A stretch of DNA of 64,000 nucleotides from Planctomycetota bacterium (GCA_016930595.1 JAFGGJ010000026.1:1-64000), one strand, 5' to 3'. Counted from the first letter of the stretch, positions 1 to 8,653 are shown. The notes: generated by a model from the sequence alone, not told the origin. Numbers and translations are program-made.

Positions 1-41
1 CGGCGCGATAACGGCGCAAGAGGGAAAGCGCCGTTTGCGCC
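1..41. repeat. REP-like bulged palindrome, copy 1
   Basis: The segment folds as an imperfect hairpin. GGCGC and AACGGCG on the left pair with CGCCGTT and GCGCC on the right, with a small bulge and a loop of about 12 nt. An inverted copy lies at 292-330: positions 1-16 and 315-330 are exact reverse complements, as are 29-41 and 292-304. Bulged GC-rich palindromes in inverted pairs are the hallmark of REP/BIME elements, and a REP-associated transposase gene follows at 591-1094. The window edge may truncate this copy. Confidence 0.6.
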
Positions 42-291
42 TCCGATTTTTCAAAGACCCCATTAATCGCCGGCCGCGCATGGCACAATACGCCATGGCG
101 GACCGGGACCCCTGGCAGGGGCTGGGGTGGGTGCAGCCGTCCGCCATCCCCCGCCCTACGCGATGAAACTTTAAGGAAGCCCACCCGGATGGCGGACTGA
201 GGGCTTGCGCGGGGGAAATGCTCAATTGCCGAAGGCAGGGAAGGTTTGTTTTCGCGCGGGAACAGGGACACTGATTATTCGGTGTGATAAC

Positions 292-330
292 GGCGCAAAC
301 GGCGTATACCACTTCGCCGTTATCGCGCCG
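292..330. repeat. REP-like bulged palindrome, copy 2 (inverted)
   Basis: Inverted counterpart of 1-41: 13 bp and 16 bp arms match exactly and only the central 10-12 nt differ. It forms its own hairpin with CGCCGTT and GCGCC on the 3' side. The stretch gataacggcgcaa is also directly repeated at 7-19 and 286-298. The arms are conserved while the loops diverge, as expected if the structure is what is maintained. Together with copy 1 it makes a BIME-like pair about 250 bp apart, downstream of the minus-strand transposase gene. Confidence 0.6.
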
Positions 331-419
331 TATATCGTGTAGTTGCAAAAATCAAGTGACGGACCCGTCCCTATTTTTGTACAGGAAGTAGCCGGCGTTG
401 AGTATTGCGTGCGTAGCAA

Positions 420-551
420 CTTCCTGCTCACTGCGTTCGCCCGGAAAGCGAGTTTCCGGGCCACCCGCCTGTCGGCGAGAAAGCGTGATTTTCGCGCAGG
501 CCCCTCGCAGGGGCCGGCAATTTGACCCGGGCGAACGAAGTGAGCAGGAAG
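420..551. repeat. Composite palindromic element
   Basis: A 25-nt terminal inverted repeat (420-444 and 527-551, one mismatch) encloses two further hairpins: ccggaaa/tttccgg at 441-459 and ggcccct/aggggcc at 499-515. No open reading frame here looks real. The arrangement resembles a miniature inverted-repeat or nested REP element. It sits between the REP-like pair and the transposase gene, which may mobilise it. No second copy is visible in this window. Confidence 0.5.
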
Positions 552-590
552 TCCCTCCGCATGCATCACCCAACACGCAGCCTCCGTGTT

Positions 591-1094
591 TCACATACAC
601 TCAATCCTCACTCCAACCGACTGTCCCTTTTCATACCACAGCGCTGAACTGAACCTGTATTCACATGGGGTGTCTGCCAGATTTGCCGCAACAGGGTTAT
701 TGTGCATATAGTTCAGCTTTTCAAGGATTTTCTCTCTGGACACCACGTTGAAATCATGATACCGGGGCTGCCACACCGGTTCTCGCAGGTCGTGTCTGCG
801 TGCGTATTCCGAATTTCTGAGGAACTTCTTTATCTTGTAGGAAGTTTCGCGTTTCCAATCCCGCATAAACGGGCTTATGCGCCCGCCATCCCCGAACCAC
901 ACAAGAACGTGGACATGGTTGGGCATTATCACAAATCCTACGAGCTTGGTTTTGTGCTTGGTGATTTGAGCGCCGAGAGTCCCGACAACAATACGCTTTG
1001 TTTCTTGAAGGGACAGCATGTTTCTGCGCTTGTAGCAGGAGAATGTCACAAAATGCGCATGGCCCTGTTCGTCGTGTATCACCCTTTTGTGCAT
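591..1094 (-). CDS. REP-associated tyrosine transposase (RAYT, Y1/IS200-like)
   Basis: A 167-residue single-strand DNA nuclease of the Y1 (HUH) transposase superfamily. The metal-binding HUH motif is H60-V-H62 within MPNHVHVLV, and the likely catalytic tyrosine is Y129 in EKLNYMHNNPV; both are diagnostic of the RAYT branch. Length is normal for the family. RAYTs bind and cleave REP palindromes and are usually single-copy, domesticated genes rather than active insertion sequences. The palindromes at 1-41, 292-330 and 420-551 directly downstream fit that role. No terminal inverted repeats or target duplications were seen around the gene. The ATG at 1094 lacks a convincing ribosome site. Confidence 0.9.
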   Translation of the reverse strand: MHKRVIHDEQGHAHFVTFSCYKRRNMLSLQETKRIVVGTLGAQITKHKTKLVGFVIMPNHVHVLVWFGDGGRISPFMRDWKRETSYKIKKFLRNSEYARRHDLREPVWQPRYHDFNVVSREKILEKLNYMHNNPVAANLADTPCEYRFSSALWYEKGQSVGVRIECM

Positions 1095-1148
1095 AGGTGG
1101 AGTTTACATTACGAGAAGTGTGAGGTCAAACTTCTTGCGGCATGCGCC

Positions 1149-1171
1149 GCACAGGTTGCAAGAACCTGTGC
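1149..1171. other. Perfect 9-bp hairpin
   Basis: GCACAGGTT and AACCTGTGC pair around a 5-nt loop, followed by a second small palindrome (ccaccctgggtgg). No T-run follows on either strand, so this is not a standard terminator. It lies between the transposase gene, which is transcribed leftward, and the DUF3604 gene, which is transcribed rightward. It could be an operator or a further REP-type hairpin. Confidence 0.4.
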
Positions 1172-1278
1172 CACCCTGGGTGGAGGCAGGCAATGTGGCG
1201 GGTGGGAAGGCATGGCGGGATGTGCGGCGAGCGGATAGAATCAGTAAATCGGCATACAAGCGGTGCGAGGAGGCAAGG

Positions 1279-2772
1279 ATGGACAGGCGGCTGATCAAGG
1301 GTGCCAGGGAGGCGCTCTTCTGGACGAATTGGCGGCTGCACCTGACGATACCTTCGGTACTCGCCGAAGGCGAGGAGTTCACGCTGCGGATGACGGCGTT
1401 CGACGCCGAAGAGGTGCCTGCGGAGGGCTACGGGCGGCGGATACGGTTCGGGGAGTCGCCCGGGGTGGAAGGTCTGCCGGAATCCGCCGCGTTCGAAAAA
1501 GGCGACGGCGGGTGCATGGAGATAAGCGGGCTGAAGGCGGCGGGGCCGGAGCACGCGTTCGTGACGGCGGAGCCTGAAGGGTGCCCGGGGAGAGTGACGT
1601 CCAACGGGGCGTTGGTTTTCAGGAAACCTCCCTGGAGAATCTACTGGGGCGACATCCACGTGCACACGACGTTCAGCAACTGCAGCCCGTGGGCGTGCAA
1701 GGACCCGGAGTTCGGGTACGGGTACGCGCGGGATGCGACGCACCTGGATTTCTGTGCGGCGGCGGACCACCTGCGAGGGATCGCTTCGGACGGGACGCGC
1801 TGGCCCAGGCTGCAGGAACTGGTGCGGCGGTACGATGCGCCGGGGGAGTTCGTGCCGTTACTGGCGTTCGAGTCGTCGCACAAGTCCGGGTACGGCGGGG
1901 ACAACAACGCGTATTTTGCGGGATGGGAGGGGCCGTACTTCTGGGTGGACCGCGAGGACATGAAGGGGACGTCGCCGGAAGTGCCGTTGCAGGATTTGTG
2001 GGCGTTCCTGGACGGGGCCGGGGAAGAGTATTTCACGGTGCCTCACCACACCGGCAGGGCCGGAAAGTACAGGGATTTCAGCGACGGCGTGTATGACGCC
2101 GCGAGGGAGAGGCTGTTCGAGGTGTATTCGGCATGGGGGTCGTCGGAGATGCCCGGGGGGAGGTATCCGCTGTACGCCGGGGAGAGCGAGAGACCCTGCT
2201 ACCTGCGGGACGCTCTGAGGCAGGGGTGCCGGTACGGAGTGATAGGGTCGAGCGACGATCACAGGACGCTGCCCGGGGGCATGTCGAGCGTGTGGTCGGC
2301 GCCGACGGGGCCGAAGGGACTTGCGGGATACATGCAGCACGGTCTGGCCGGCGTGATGGCGGAATCGCTGGAGCGGGACGCTTTATGGGAGGCGCTGAAG
2401 AGGCGCAGGTGCTATGCGGCGACGTACGAGAGGGCGGTGCTGGACGTCAGGGTCGGGGACGTGGAAATGGGCTGCGAGGGGAGGCTTTCCTCCGGGGACG
2501 GGATGAGGCGGAGACGCGAGGTGAAGGTGAGGTATTTCAACCCGAACGCGCGCGGGCCGCGTGCGGTGCTCGTGAGGAACGGGCGTGAAACAGCCGTGCG
2601 GGACATCGCAGCGGGGGAAACGGAGTTTTCATTCGTGGACGAAGAGGACGTGGAGGACGTCGCCCTGAGGGAAGCAAGGTATTATCCCGGGGCGTTCGTC
2701 GTATACTACGTCCGGCTGGAAGACCGGATGGGGCAGACGCAGTGGTCGAGCCCCGTCTGGCTGGATTTTTAG
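1279..2772 (+). CDS. DUF3604 / PHP-superfamily metal-dependent hydrolase
   Basis: A 497-residue protein with a beta-rich N-terminus (about 1-115) and a PHP-type metallohydrolase core. Metal-ligand motifs are GDIHVHT (124-130), AADH (161-164), PHH (255-257) and SSDDH (324-328), the pattern expected of DUF3604. PHP proteins hydrolyse phosphoester or related bonds using a trinuclear metal site; the substrate here is unknown. The start is ATG 1279 with an AGGAGG ribosome site at 1268-1273; the frame stays open upstream to 1087 but without a comparable site. No signal peptide is seen, so it is probably cytoplasmic. A nitrilase gene follows after 18 bp, suggesting a shared catabolic operon. Confidence 0.8.
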   Translation: MDRRLIKGAREALFWTNWRLHLTIPSVLAEGEEFTLRMTAFDAEEVPAEGYGRRIRFGESPGVEGLPESAAFEKGDGGCMEISGLKAAGPEHAFVTAEPEGCPGRVTSNGALVFRKPPWRIYWGDIHVHTTFSNCSPWACKDPEFGYGYARDATHLDFCAAADHLRGIASDGTRWPRLQELVRRYDAPGEFVPLLAFESSHKSGYGGDNNAYFAGWEGPYFWVDREDMKGTSPEVPLQDLWAFLDGAGEEYFTVPHHTGRAGKYRDFSDGVYDAARERLFEVYSAWGSSEMPGGRYPLYAGESERPCYLRDALRQGCRYGVIGSSDDHRTLPGGMSSVWSAPTGPKGLAGYMQHGLAGVMAESLERDALWEALKRRRCYAATYERAVLDVRVGDVEMGCEGRLSSGDGMRRRREVKVRYFNPNARGPRAVLVRNGRETAVRDIAAGETEFSFVDEEDVEDVALREARYYPGAFVVYYVRLEDRMGQTQWSSPVWLDF

Positions 2773-2790
2773 AAAGACAGGGAGGACACC

Positions 2791-3747
2791 ATGCAGATGG
2801 AGAACGTACGGGTGGCGGCGGTACAGTTCGCTCCGGTCGTGGCGGACAAGGATGCGAACCTCGCAAAAGTGAGAGATCTGGCGTGCCGTGCGGCGGAACA
2901 GGGAGCGGAGGCGGTGTGCTTCCACGAGCAGAGCCTGAACGGGTACAACCTGTGGAGCCAGCCCGCCGGGGGCGAGAAGGGCACGGAGAAGGGCGGCATC
3001 TGGGCGCCGGCGTGGAGCGAGCTGGGACTGGATCCGTACAGCGTGGCCGAAGCGGTGCCCGGGGGGCCGTCGGTGCGAGCGCTGGAGAAAATCGCCAAGG
3101 AGAAGAAGATCGTGGTGATGGCGGGTATCCACGAAGTGGACGAAGACAACGCCGTGTACAACTGCTACTTCGCCGTGGGGCCGCAGGGGTTCATCGGGAA
3201 ATACAGGAAGTGCCACTGCGTGCCCGGGGCGGAATACGCGTATTTCAAGCAGGGGAACGCGTTCCCGGTGTTCAACGCGGGGAAGTTCAATTTCGGCGTG
3301 CTGATATGTTACGACAACCATTTTCCGGAAGCGCACAGGATATACGGGATAAAGGGGGCTCACGTGATAGTGATGCCGCACGTGACCGTAGGCCGGGCGT
3401 GGTGGCCGGAAGAGACGCACAGCCTGGACGAGGCCCATGAGCAGGCGCGGCAATGGGTGCTGAAATGGCTGAGGGCGCGGGCGTTCGACAACAGCGTGTA
3501 CTGCATTTTTGCGAACCAGGTGGATCCGGGCGGCAAGGGATGCCTGGGGGCGTCGATGATAGTGGACCCCGAGGGCCGGGTGGCCGCCCGTGCCGGGAAG
3601 GTGGATGAAGAGATCGTGACGGCGGACCTGGACGCGTCGTTCTACTACCAAGTGCGCAAGCGGAGCCACGATTACCTGAACCACCGGCGGCCGGAACTGT
3701 ACGGGGAACTGGTCCGCGGCCCGCGGGTGCAGCGACACAAGAGATGA
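2791..3747 (+). CDS. Carbon-nitrogen hydrolase (nitrilase superfamily)
   Basis: A 318-residue amidase or N-carbamoylase-type enzyme. The Glu-Lys-Cys triad is visible: E46 in FHEQ, K140 in KYRKCH and C173 in LICYDNHFPE. The family cleaves amide or carbamoyl C-N bonds in the cytoplasm, releasing ammonia. Overall length and the YRK-x-H and CYD-x-x-FPE motifs resemble N-carbamoyl-amino-acid or carbamoylputrescine hydrolases, but the exact substrate is not evident. GGAGG at 2781-2785 sets ATG 2791. Its stop overlaps the next gene's start (ATGA, 3744-3747), so translation of the tRNA thiolase downstream is probably coupled to it. Confidence 0.88.
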   Translation: MQMENVRVAAVQFAPVVADKDANLAKVRDLACRAAEQGAEAVCFHEQSLNGYNLWSQPAGGEKGTEKGGIWAPAWSELGLDPYSVAEAVPGGPSVRALEKIAKEKKIVVMAGIHEVDEDNAVYNCYFAVGPQGFIGKYRKCHCVPGAEYAYFKQGNAFPVFNAGKFNFGVLICYDNHFPEAHRIYGIKGAHVIVMPHVTVGRAWWPEETHSLDEAHEQARQWVLKWLRARAFDNSVYCIFANQVDPGGKGCLGASMIVDPEGRVAARAGKVDEEIVTADLDASFYYQVRKRSHDYLNHRRPELYGELVRGPRVQRHKR

Positions 3748-4871
3748 AGGGGGAGCGATCGGCGAGGATGTCGCCGGTGTCCGGGACCGTGCCGTGGCGG
3801 CCAGGCGATGCGGCGGGGGCCGCGGCCGTGCTGATGAGCGGCGGCGTGGACAGCAGCGTAGCCGCGCTGCTGCTGAAGCGGCAGGGACTGGAAACGGCGG
3901 GCTTCACGTTGAAGCTGCCCACGCACGGGACTCCCGCCGATGACGTGCTGAAAGACGCCGGGGCGGTGTGCCGCGAACTCGGAATACCGCATTACGAAAT
4001 AGACCTGGAGGGGATTTTCAGCGCGGCGGTGATAGAGCCGTTCCGCGCGGCGTACGAGAACGGCATGACGCCGAACCCGTGCGTGTTCTGCAACGAGGTG
4101 ATCAAGTTCGGCGTGGCGTGGGACCTTATCAGGGGGGAATTCGGCGAAGTCAGGCTGGCTTCAGGGCACTATGCGAGGATAACGGGAAGGGACGGCAGGG
4201 CGGTGCTGACGCGCGCCGCGGTGCGTGAGAGGGACCAGAGTTATTTTCTGTACCGGCTGTCACCGGGGCGGCTCGGGAAGGTGATGCTGCCGCTGGGGGA
4301 GCTTGACAAGAGCGAGGTGAGGCGTATTGCGGAAGAAGCTTCGCTGCCCGTCGCCGACAGGGAAGACAGCATGGAACTGTGTTTCGTGGGGGCGTGCGGG
4401 TACCGGGAGTTTCTCGGGAGGGGGACGTCGACGCCGGGCGATATAGTGGATGCGGCGGGGAAGGTGCTGGGGAGGCATGCCGGCATAAAAAACTACACGG
4501 TGGGACAGAGAAGGGGACTGGGTATCGCCGCCGGGGAACCTCTGTACGTGACCGCCATAGATCCCGTCCGCAACACGGTGACGGCGGGGCCGCGCGGGTC
4601 GGTCCTGGAGCGCAGGGTGAAGGCGGTGTCGCCGGTGGTGCACATAGCGGAAGCATTCCACGCCGGGAGCGGCCTCAGCGGGAAGATACGTTCGTACGGG
4701 GAGCCTGCGGCGTGCGTGGTGAGGGAAGTGCTGGAAGGCGGTGGGGGATTCGAGGCGGAGTTCGCCGAGGCGTGCTTTGCGCCGACGCCGGGGCAGCACC
4801 TGGTGCTGTACGACGGTGAAGGGGCGGTCGTCGCGGGAGGGGTTATCGAGAAGCCCTCGGGGAGGGAGTGA
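3744..4871 (+). CDS. mnmA: tRNA-specific 2-thiouridylase MnmA
   Basis: A 375-residue enzyme for 2-thiolation of wobble U34 in Lys, Glu and Gln tRNAs. The PP-loop SGGVDS is at 32-37. SGHYARI, DQSYFLYRL and the YTVGQRRGLG segment are typical of MnmA. The catalytic cysteine should be C116 (NPCVFCN) and the persulfide partner C213 (ELCFVG). An additional cysteine, C113, makes a C-x2-C plus C set, the arrangement reported for Fe-S-dependent MnmA enzymes such as that of Thermus; most classical sequences have Asp at that site. Start is uncertain: ATG 3744 overlaps the upstream stop, while ATG 3768 is an alternative. The N-terminus carries about 25 extra residues before the core. Confidence 0.9.
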   Translation: MKGERSARMSPVSGTVPWRPGDAAGAAAVLMSGGVDSSVAALLLKRQGLETAGFTLKLPTHGTPADDVLKDAGAVCRELGIPHYEIDLEGIFSAAVIEPFRAAYENGMTPNPCVFCNEVIKFGVAWDLIRGEFGEVRLASGHYARITGRDGRAVLTRAAVRERDQSYFLYRLSPGRLGKVMLPLGELDKSEVRRIAEEASLPVADREDSMELCFVGACGYREFLGRGTSTPGDIVDAAGKVLGRHAGIKNYTVGQRRGLGIAAGEPLYVTAIDPVRNTVTAGPRGSVLERRVKAVSPVVHIAEAFHAGSGLSGKIRSYGEPAACVVREVLEGGGGFEAEFAEACFAPTPGQHLVLYDGEGAVVAGGVIEKPSGRE

Positions 4872-5108
4872 GGGGGGGGCGTCAATGTGGGGCCGCCTGC
4901 GTTCCCCATTATTCTTATGATGTAATATCGGCGGGTGGCGGCAATTCGTCGATTACGGCTTTCACAATATCTTGCCATTTCCCGGTGCGCATGCTCCTTC
5001 CGAGCTGCGCCTACAACGACCTCCGCTTTGCGGCCGGCCCGCTGTCCGGCTGGGTTTTCGAATCCCTCTATACGTTATATACGCCGCGGAAGTTCGAAGT
5101 GTCCGATT

Positions 5109-5134
5109 GGGGTCCGGTAGTAACGGGGCTGTTA
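5109..5134 (+). repeat. Dispersed 26-nt repeat, copy A
   Basis: Starts GGGGTCCGG and ends GGGGCTGTTA. Matches the copy at 8498-8523 at 23 of 26 positions. Related copies lie at 7671-7696 and 8576-8602. All four are in non-coding DNA of the 4.9-8.85 kb segment. Confidence 0.55.
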
Positions 5135-5208
5135 TTGGGCCTTCGGTTTCTTCCGGTAGTGTGTCAACGGCCAGCCCGCCGCGGCCGCTTCCTTTACGTG
5201 CATATGTT

Positions 5209-5237
5209 TTGACAAACCTTCCGCAAGGGGTTATGAT
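5209..5237 (+). promoter_or_regulatory. Strong sigma-70-type promoter for the hybrid kinase
   Basis: TTGACA (5209-5214), 17-nt spacer, TATGAT (5232-5237). The -35 is perfect and the -10 matches at five of six positions. Predicted transcription starts near 5244, leaving a leader of about 80 nt before the GTG start at 5322. Confidence 0.7.
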
Positions 5238-5321
5238 AATGCTGCAGGTGGCTGCGAAGGGTAAGGCAGACACCATCGCTTTGCTCCGGAGAAAGAACCA
5301 AGATCCTGAGGAGGAAGTAGC

Positions 5322-7610
5322 GTGCCTCACGAGGGTGACCCAGGGCGGACCAAGAAGGTGCCGCGCTCGCTGGCTGCGCGTTACGAAACCATCCTCGCCA
5401 CGGTCCCGGAGATCATCATCGAGATCGACACAGACGAGGTCTGCACCTGGGCCAACGAGAAGGGCAAGCAGTTCTTCGGTGAGGATGTCATCGGGAAGGA
5501 GCTCTCGTGCTATTTCGAAGACAGGCGGCAGTCGTACGAGATTACCAGGCCGTGCTTTGAGAGCGCAGGCGGCACTGCGTGTATCGAAACCCGGCAAAGG
5601 CGAAAGAACGGCGAGGAACGCCTGCTCGCGTGGTGGTGCAGGCCCCTCAGGGACGCCAGGGGTAACGCCACCGGCGCGGTATTGACTGCACGCGACGTCA
5701 GCGATCTCAGACGATCCCAGAAATCGGTGCACGAAATGGAGATGGGCTACAAGGCAATCCTGGAGGCTGCGGTTGAGGGCATCCTCGTGGCGGATATCGA
5801 GACCAGGCAGTTCAGGTACGCCAACCTGGCTATCTGCGGGATGTTGGGCTATTCTGAAAAAGAACTGAGGCAAATGAGTGTAGCGGATATTCATCCAAAT
5901 GAATCCCTGGACCATGTCATCGCCGAGTTCGAGGCCCAGGCGCGCGGGGAGAAGTCGCTTGCTTCTGCAATACCGTGTCTGCGCAAGGACGGGATGGTGT
6001 TCTACGCGGACATCAACACATCACTGGCCGTGATCGACGGCCGGGAATGCAACGTGGGCTTCTTCGCGGATCTCACTGAAAGCAGGAGCGCAGGAACGAG
6101 GCTGCGAGAGAGCAAAGAGGACTTCAGCGACCTCACCGGCAGCATCGCCGACGTTTTCTTCGCGATGGACGCGGATTTTAGGTACACGTATTGGAACAAA
6201 GCGGCCGTGGACCTCACGCACATATCCGCGAAAGATGCCATCGGGAAGAGTCTCTATGAACTGTTCCCGGACATCCGCGGCACGAAGTCCGAAGAATTGT
6301 ACCTGGACGTGCAGAGAACCCGGCGGGCCAAGGCCACGCTGGACGAATACGAACTTCACGGGAAGACATTTGCCTTCGAGCTCTCGGCGTATCCCTCCAG
6401 TGACGGAATCGCGGTTCTGACCAAGGACATCACGGAACGCAGAAATCTCGAGGAGCAGCTTCGGCAGTCCCAGAAGATGGAGGCCGTCGGACAGCTTGCG
6501 GGCGGCATTGCCCATGACTTCAACAACCTGCTTACAGTGATAACCGGCTACGGTGAGATGCTGCTGAGGAAAACACTTGAAGACGCTGAAGCCCATAAAC
6601 GCCTGGAAGCCATCGTACAAGCAGGCAAAAGGGCGGCTGATCTCACCCGGCAGCTCCTCGTTTTCGGCCGCAAGCAGACGCTTCAGCCGAGGGTGCTCAA
6701 CTTGACTGACGTGGTCGGCAATGTACTCAAGATGCTCCCCCGCCTTATCGGCGAAGACATCGTGATTACCCTGCAACTCGAACCGGAACTTGAATACGTC
6801 CTGGCTGACCCGGTAGCCGTCGAGCAGATTGTTATGAACCTGGCGACCAATGCCCGTGACGCCATGCCTCATGGTGGGGGACTTGTCATTGCCACCGCCA
6901 ATGCCGCTTTCTCCGAAGTGCGGTCCGAAATACCACCCGACGCCCAGCCGGGCGGCTACGTGATGCTATCAGTTCAGGACAACGGGTCTGGGATGGACCT
7001 GGAAACCCAAGAACGCGTTTTCGAGCCGTTCTTCACGACCAAGGAGAAAGGGAAGGGGACAGGTTTGGGTCTCTCCACTGTATATGGCATCGTGAAGCAG
7101 AGCGGCGGCCATATCACGGTCAAGAGCGAACCCGGTCGAGGCACAACATTCACCGTCTATCTCCCCACGGTCGAAGAGGCGGTGGAACTCAAGGCCGAGG
7201 TAACTGAAGACGAGCCGGTACTTGAGGGTTCGGGCACTATCCTCGTCGTCGAGGATGAGGAGGGCATACGGGAACTTTCCATCGAGGTTCTTTCAGACTG
7301 CGGTTACACCGTTCTCCAAGCCCGGGACGCGGATGAGGCACTGGAGGTATGCAGAAAGCACAAGGGCGCTATCGACCTTGTTCTGACTGACGTTGTGATG
7401 CCCGGCATGAGTGGCAAGGGACTGGCCGATCCGCTGGCAAGGGATCATCCGTCAATGAAAGTCATCTACATGTCCGGCTACTCCGATGGTGTCATGGCCC
7501 AGCGCGGCGTCTCGAATTCCGGAGTGCAGTTGATCCAGAAGCCTTTCACGCCGGCCTCGCTCAGCCGGGAAGTGCGCAAGGCGATAGGTGAACCACCGGG
7601 GAAAGCCTGA
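5322..7610 (+). CDS. Hybrid sensor histidine kinase with three PAS domains and a C-terminal receiver
   Basis: A 762-residue signalling protein with no clear membrane segment, so probably a cytoplasmic sensor. PAS domains lie at about 20-130, 140-255 and 268-372. The HisKA phospho-acceptor is H398 in [10 protein letters not shown], a motif typical of PAS hybrid kinases. The N-box includes N510, followed by ATPase boxes DNGSGMD and GTGLGLS. The receiver (about 638-755) keeps its acidic pair (VVEDEEG), phospho-acceptor D690 and K740. Start is GTG 5322, preceded by AGGAGG at 5309-5314. It is an orphan: no partner regulator or output gene is adjacent, and it sits in an island-like segment between mnmA and an unknown gene. 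Confidence 0.9.
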   Translation: MPHEGDPGRTKKVPRSLAARYETILATVPEIIIEIDTDEVCTWANEKGKQFFGEDVIGKELSCYFEDRRQSYEITRPCFESAGGTACIETRQRRKNGEERLLAWWCRPLRDARGNATGAVLTARDVSDLRRSQKSVHEMEMGYKAILEAAVEGILVADIETRQFRYANLAICGMLGYSEKELRQMSVADIHPNESLDHVIAEFEAQARGEKSLASAIPCLRKDGMVFYADINTSLAVIDGRECNVGFFADLTESRSAGTRLRESKEDFSDLTGSIADVFFAMDADFRYTYWNKAAVDLTHISAKDAIGKSLYELFPDIRGTKSEELYLDVQRTRRAKATLDEYELHGKTFAFELSAYPSSDGIAVLTKDITERRNLEEQLRQSQKMEAVGQLAGGIAHDFNNLLTVITGYGEMLLRKTLEDAEAHKRLEAIVQAGKRAADLTRQLLVFGRKQTLQPRVLNLTDVVGNVLKMLPRLIGEDIVITLQLEPELEYVLADPVAVEQIVMNLATNARDAMPHGGGLVIATANAAFSEVRSEIPPDAQPGGYVMLSVQDNGSGMDLETQERVFEPFFTTKEKGKGTGLGLSTVYGIVKQSGGHITVKSEPGRGTTFTVYLPTVEEAVELKAEVTEDEPVLEGSGTILVVEDEEGIRELSIEVLSDCGYTVLQARDADEALEVCRKHKGAIDLVLTDVVMPGMSGKGLADPLARDHPSMKVIYMSGYSDGVMAQRGVSNSGVQLIQKPFTPASLSREVRKAIGEPPGKA

Positions 7611-7670
7611 TCCACGCGTTCACGACCGCCCTGTTGACGTTAGATGTTGGCGCGGTTCGGTAGCCGCATT

Positions 7671-7696
7671 GGGTTGCGGGCGTAACGGGGTTGTTA
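7671..7696 (+). repeat. Dispersed 26-nt repeat, copy B
   Basis: Matches the copy at 8498-8523 at 22 of 26 positions (shared core GCGGGCGTAACGGG and TGTTAACCC flank). It lies just after the kinase stop. Confidence 0.5.
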
Positions 7697-7754
7697 ACCC
7701 CACGGCGGGAGGAATGGCGTGTTGGAATTCAGGCGATGGGCGGCCGCGTGAAAC

Positions 7755-7770
7755 CCCCGCACAAGCGGGG
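7755..7770 (-). terminator. Candidate terminator hairpin for the 7807-8418 gene
   Basis: CCCCGC/GCGGGG stem with a 4-nt loop, 37 nt beyond the stop of the minus-strand gene, followed on that strand by GTTTC. The stem is strong but the T-tract is short, so it is only a probable terminator. It could also serve the kinase gene as a transcript end. Confidence 0.4.
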
Positions 7771-7806
7771 CCGGTTCGGAACATAAGAGATGGAATGGGC
7801 ATCCAT

Positions 7807-8418
7807 TTACTCAAGAAGCTTGCCCACATCTACCATCTCTTGAGGCTGCTCAAGATGCTTAGCATCGACAGGATTCTTGGAAACCTCGACGCGATGCAGC
7901 TCTTGTCCGATCAGGCGATGAAGGACCCGTCGGCGTCCGAAGGTGGTCCAAGCCCTCATATATGCCCTGACGTCAGAGGCACTGGCATTCGGGAAATTGG
8001 CTCGGATGAAAGTGAGGCGCCTTTTGTCCAATTCCTGATCATCTGAAAGCGCCCTGCGATACCACGTCGCGGCCGCGCCAAGTGCGACAACCCAAGTCAT
8101 CAGCGGATCAAACTGCGCAAGGAACTCGAATATTCCCGAGCCCCGATCCACTCGATAGAGAAAGATGGGAGCAGCTCGATCATACGCTTCGCGCGTCAGG
8201 CACTCGGCCTTCACCTCGTGGAACGTGCCCTTGACTGTTTTGTAGATCGCTTCGTGATCGAACAGCGGAAGGTGTGCTGGGTGATTTGCGAAGGTCAGCC
8301 TCAAGAGGTGCAATTCTGAGCCTGCGACTTTTTGGATGTAACCTTGACCATCATCATAGTCTTGCCACAACTGCTCCAAGTCAAGCCCTTTGCCTATCCA
8401 GTACTTTTCTTTGCTCAT
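7807..8418 (-). CDS. Hypothetical protein in island-like segment
   Basis: A 203-residue protein that I do not recognise. It is rich in Arg, Trp and acidic residues and has one moderately hydrophobic stretch (FDPLMTWVVALGAAATWY) that could be a single membrane segment or a buried helix. It has no obvious enzyme motif. The start is ATG 8418 with GGAGG 5 nt upstream; a TTG four codons earlier lies within that ribosome site and is unlikely. The gene has its own near-perfect promoter about 230 nt upstream at 8654-8682. The long leader contains two copies of the dispersed repeat. Foreign origin is likely from context. Confidence 0.6.
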   Translation of the reverse strand: MSKEKYWIGKGLDLEQLWQDYDDGQGYIQKVAGSELHLLRLTFANHPAHLPLFDHEAIYKTVKGTFHEVKAECLTREAYDRAAPIFLYRVDRGSGIFEFLAQFDPLMTWVVALGAAATWYRRALSDDQELDKRRLTFIRANFPNASASDVRAYMRAWTTFGRRRVLHRLIGQELHRVEVSKNPVDAKHLEQPQEMVDVGKLLE

Positions 8419-8497
8419 TCCGTCCTCCAAGGTTCCTTTGCGAGAACTCCAAGCAGGTGGGCTTCACGTTGAGAGGCGATGGTTCGAAAACCTTCTT

Positions 8498-8523
8498 GGG
8501 GTCCGGGCGTAACGGGCCTGTTA
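8498..8523 (+). repeat. Dispersed 26-nt repeat, copy C
   Basis: GGGGTCCGG start and CCTGTTA end, followed by ACCCAGAGAGGGTTGTTAA, which forms a small inverted repeat. Lies in the untranslated leader of the 7807-8418 gene. Confidence 0.55.
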
Positions 8524-8575
8524 ACCCAGAGAGGGTTGTTAAACAGAGAATCAGAGAGTTTTTCTGCGGTTTTTT

Positions 8576-8614
8576 GGGGTCCGGTAGTAAACATGGGGGT
8601 TACGCTTGGACCCC
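8576..8614. repeat. Dispersed repeat, copy D, with a 7-bp inverted repeat
   Basis: The repeat-like sequence starts at 8576 (GGGGTCCGGTAGTAA, identical to copy A over 15 nt). It is closed by GGACCCC at 8608-8614, giving a GGGGTCC/GGACCCC stem. It is transcribed as part of the leader from the promoter at 8654-8682. Confidence 0.5.
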
Positions 8615-8653
8615 GGATTCCCGCTCTTGCGACAGAACATTTCATACCACCAG

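Larger units (their letters stand above)
4872..5321. other. 450-bp non-coding left edge of an island-like segment
   Basis: No supportable gene on either strand. It begins with a poly-G run just after the mnmA stop. It then holds one copy of the dispersed 26-nt repeat (5109-5134) and ends with a strong promoter for the histidine kinase. Base composition is visibly less GC-rich than in the flanking operons. Confidence 0.6.

Noticed and set aside
702-1238. 178-residue + strand frame over the transposase gene
   Set aside because: Antisense shadow of the RAYT gene, which has clear catalytic motifs.
2629-3738. 369-residue open frame on the - strand
   Set aside because: Antisense to the nitrilase gene, His/Arg/Pro-rich, with no recognisable domain.
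3744-4871. LarE-type sulfur transferase serving the LarA homologue
   Set aside because: The PP-loop protein carries full MnmA motifs (NPCVFCN, ELCFVG, YTVGQRRGLG), not those of LarE.
7807-8418. Toxin or effector identity for the unknown island gene
   Set aside because: No catalytic motif or antitoxin partner could be seen, so no function is assigned.
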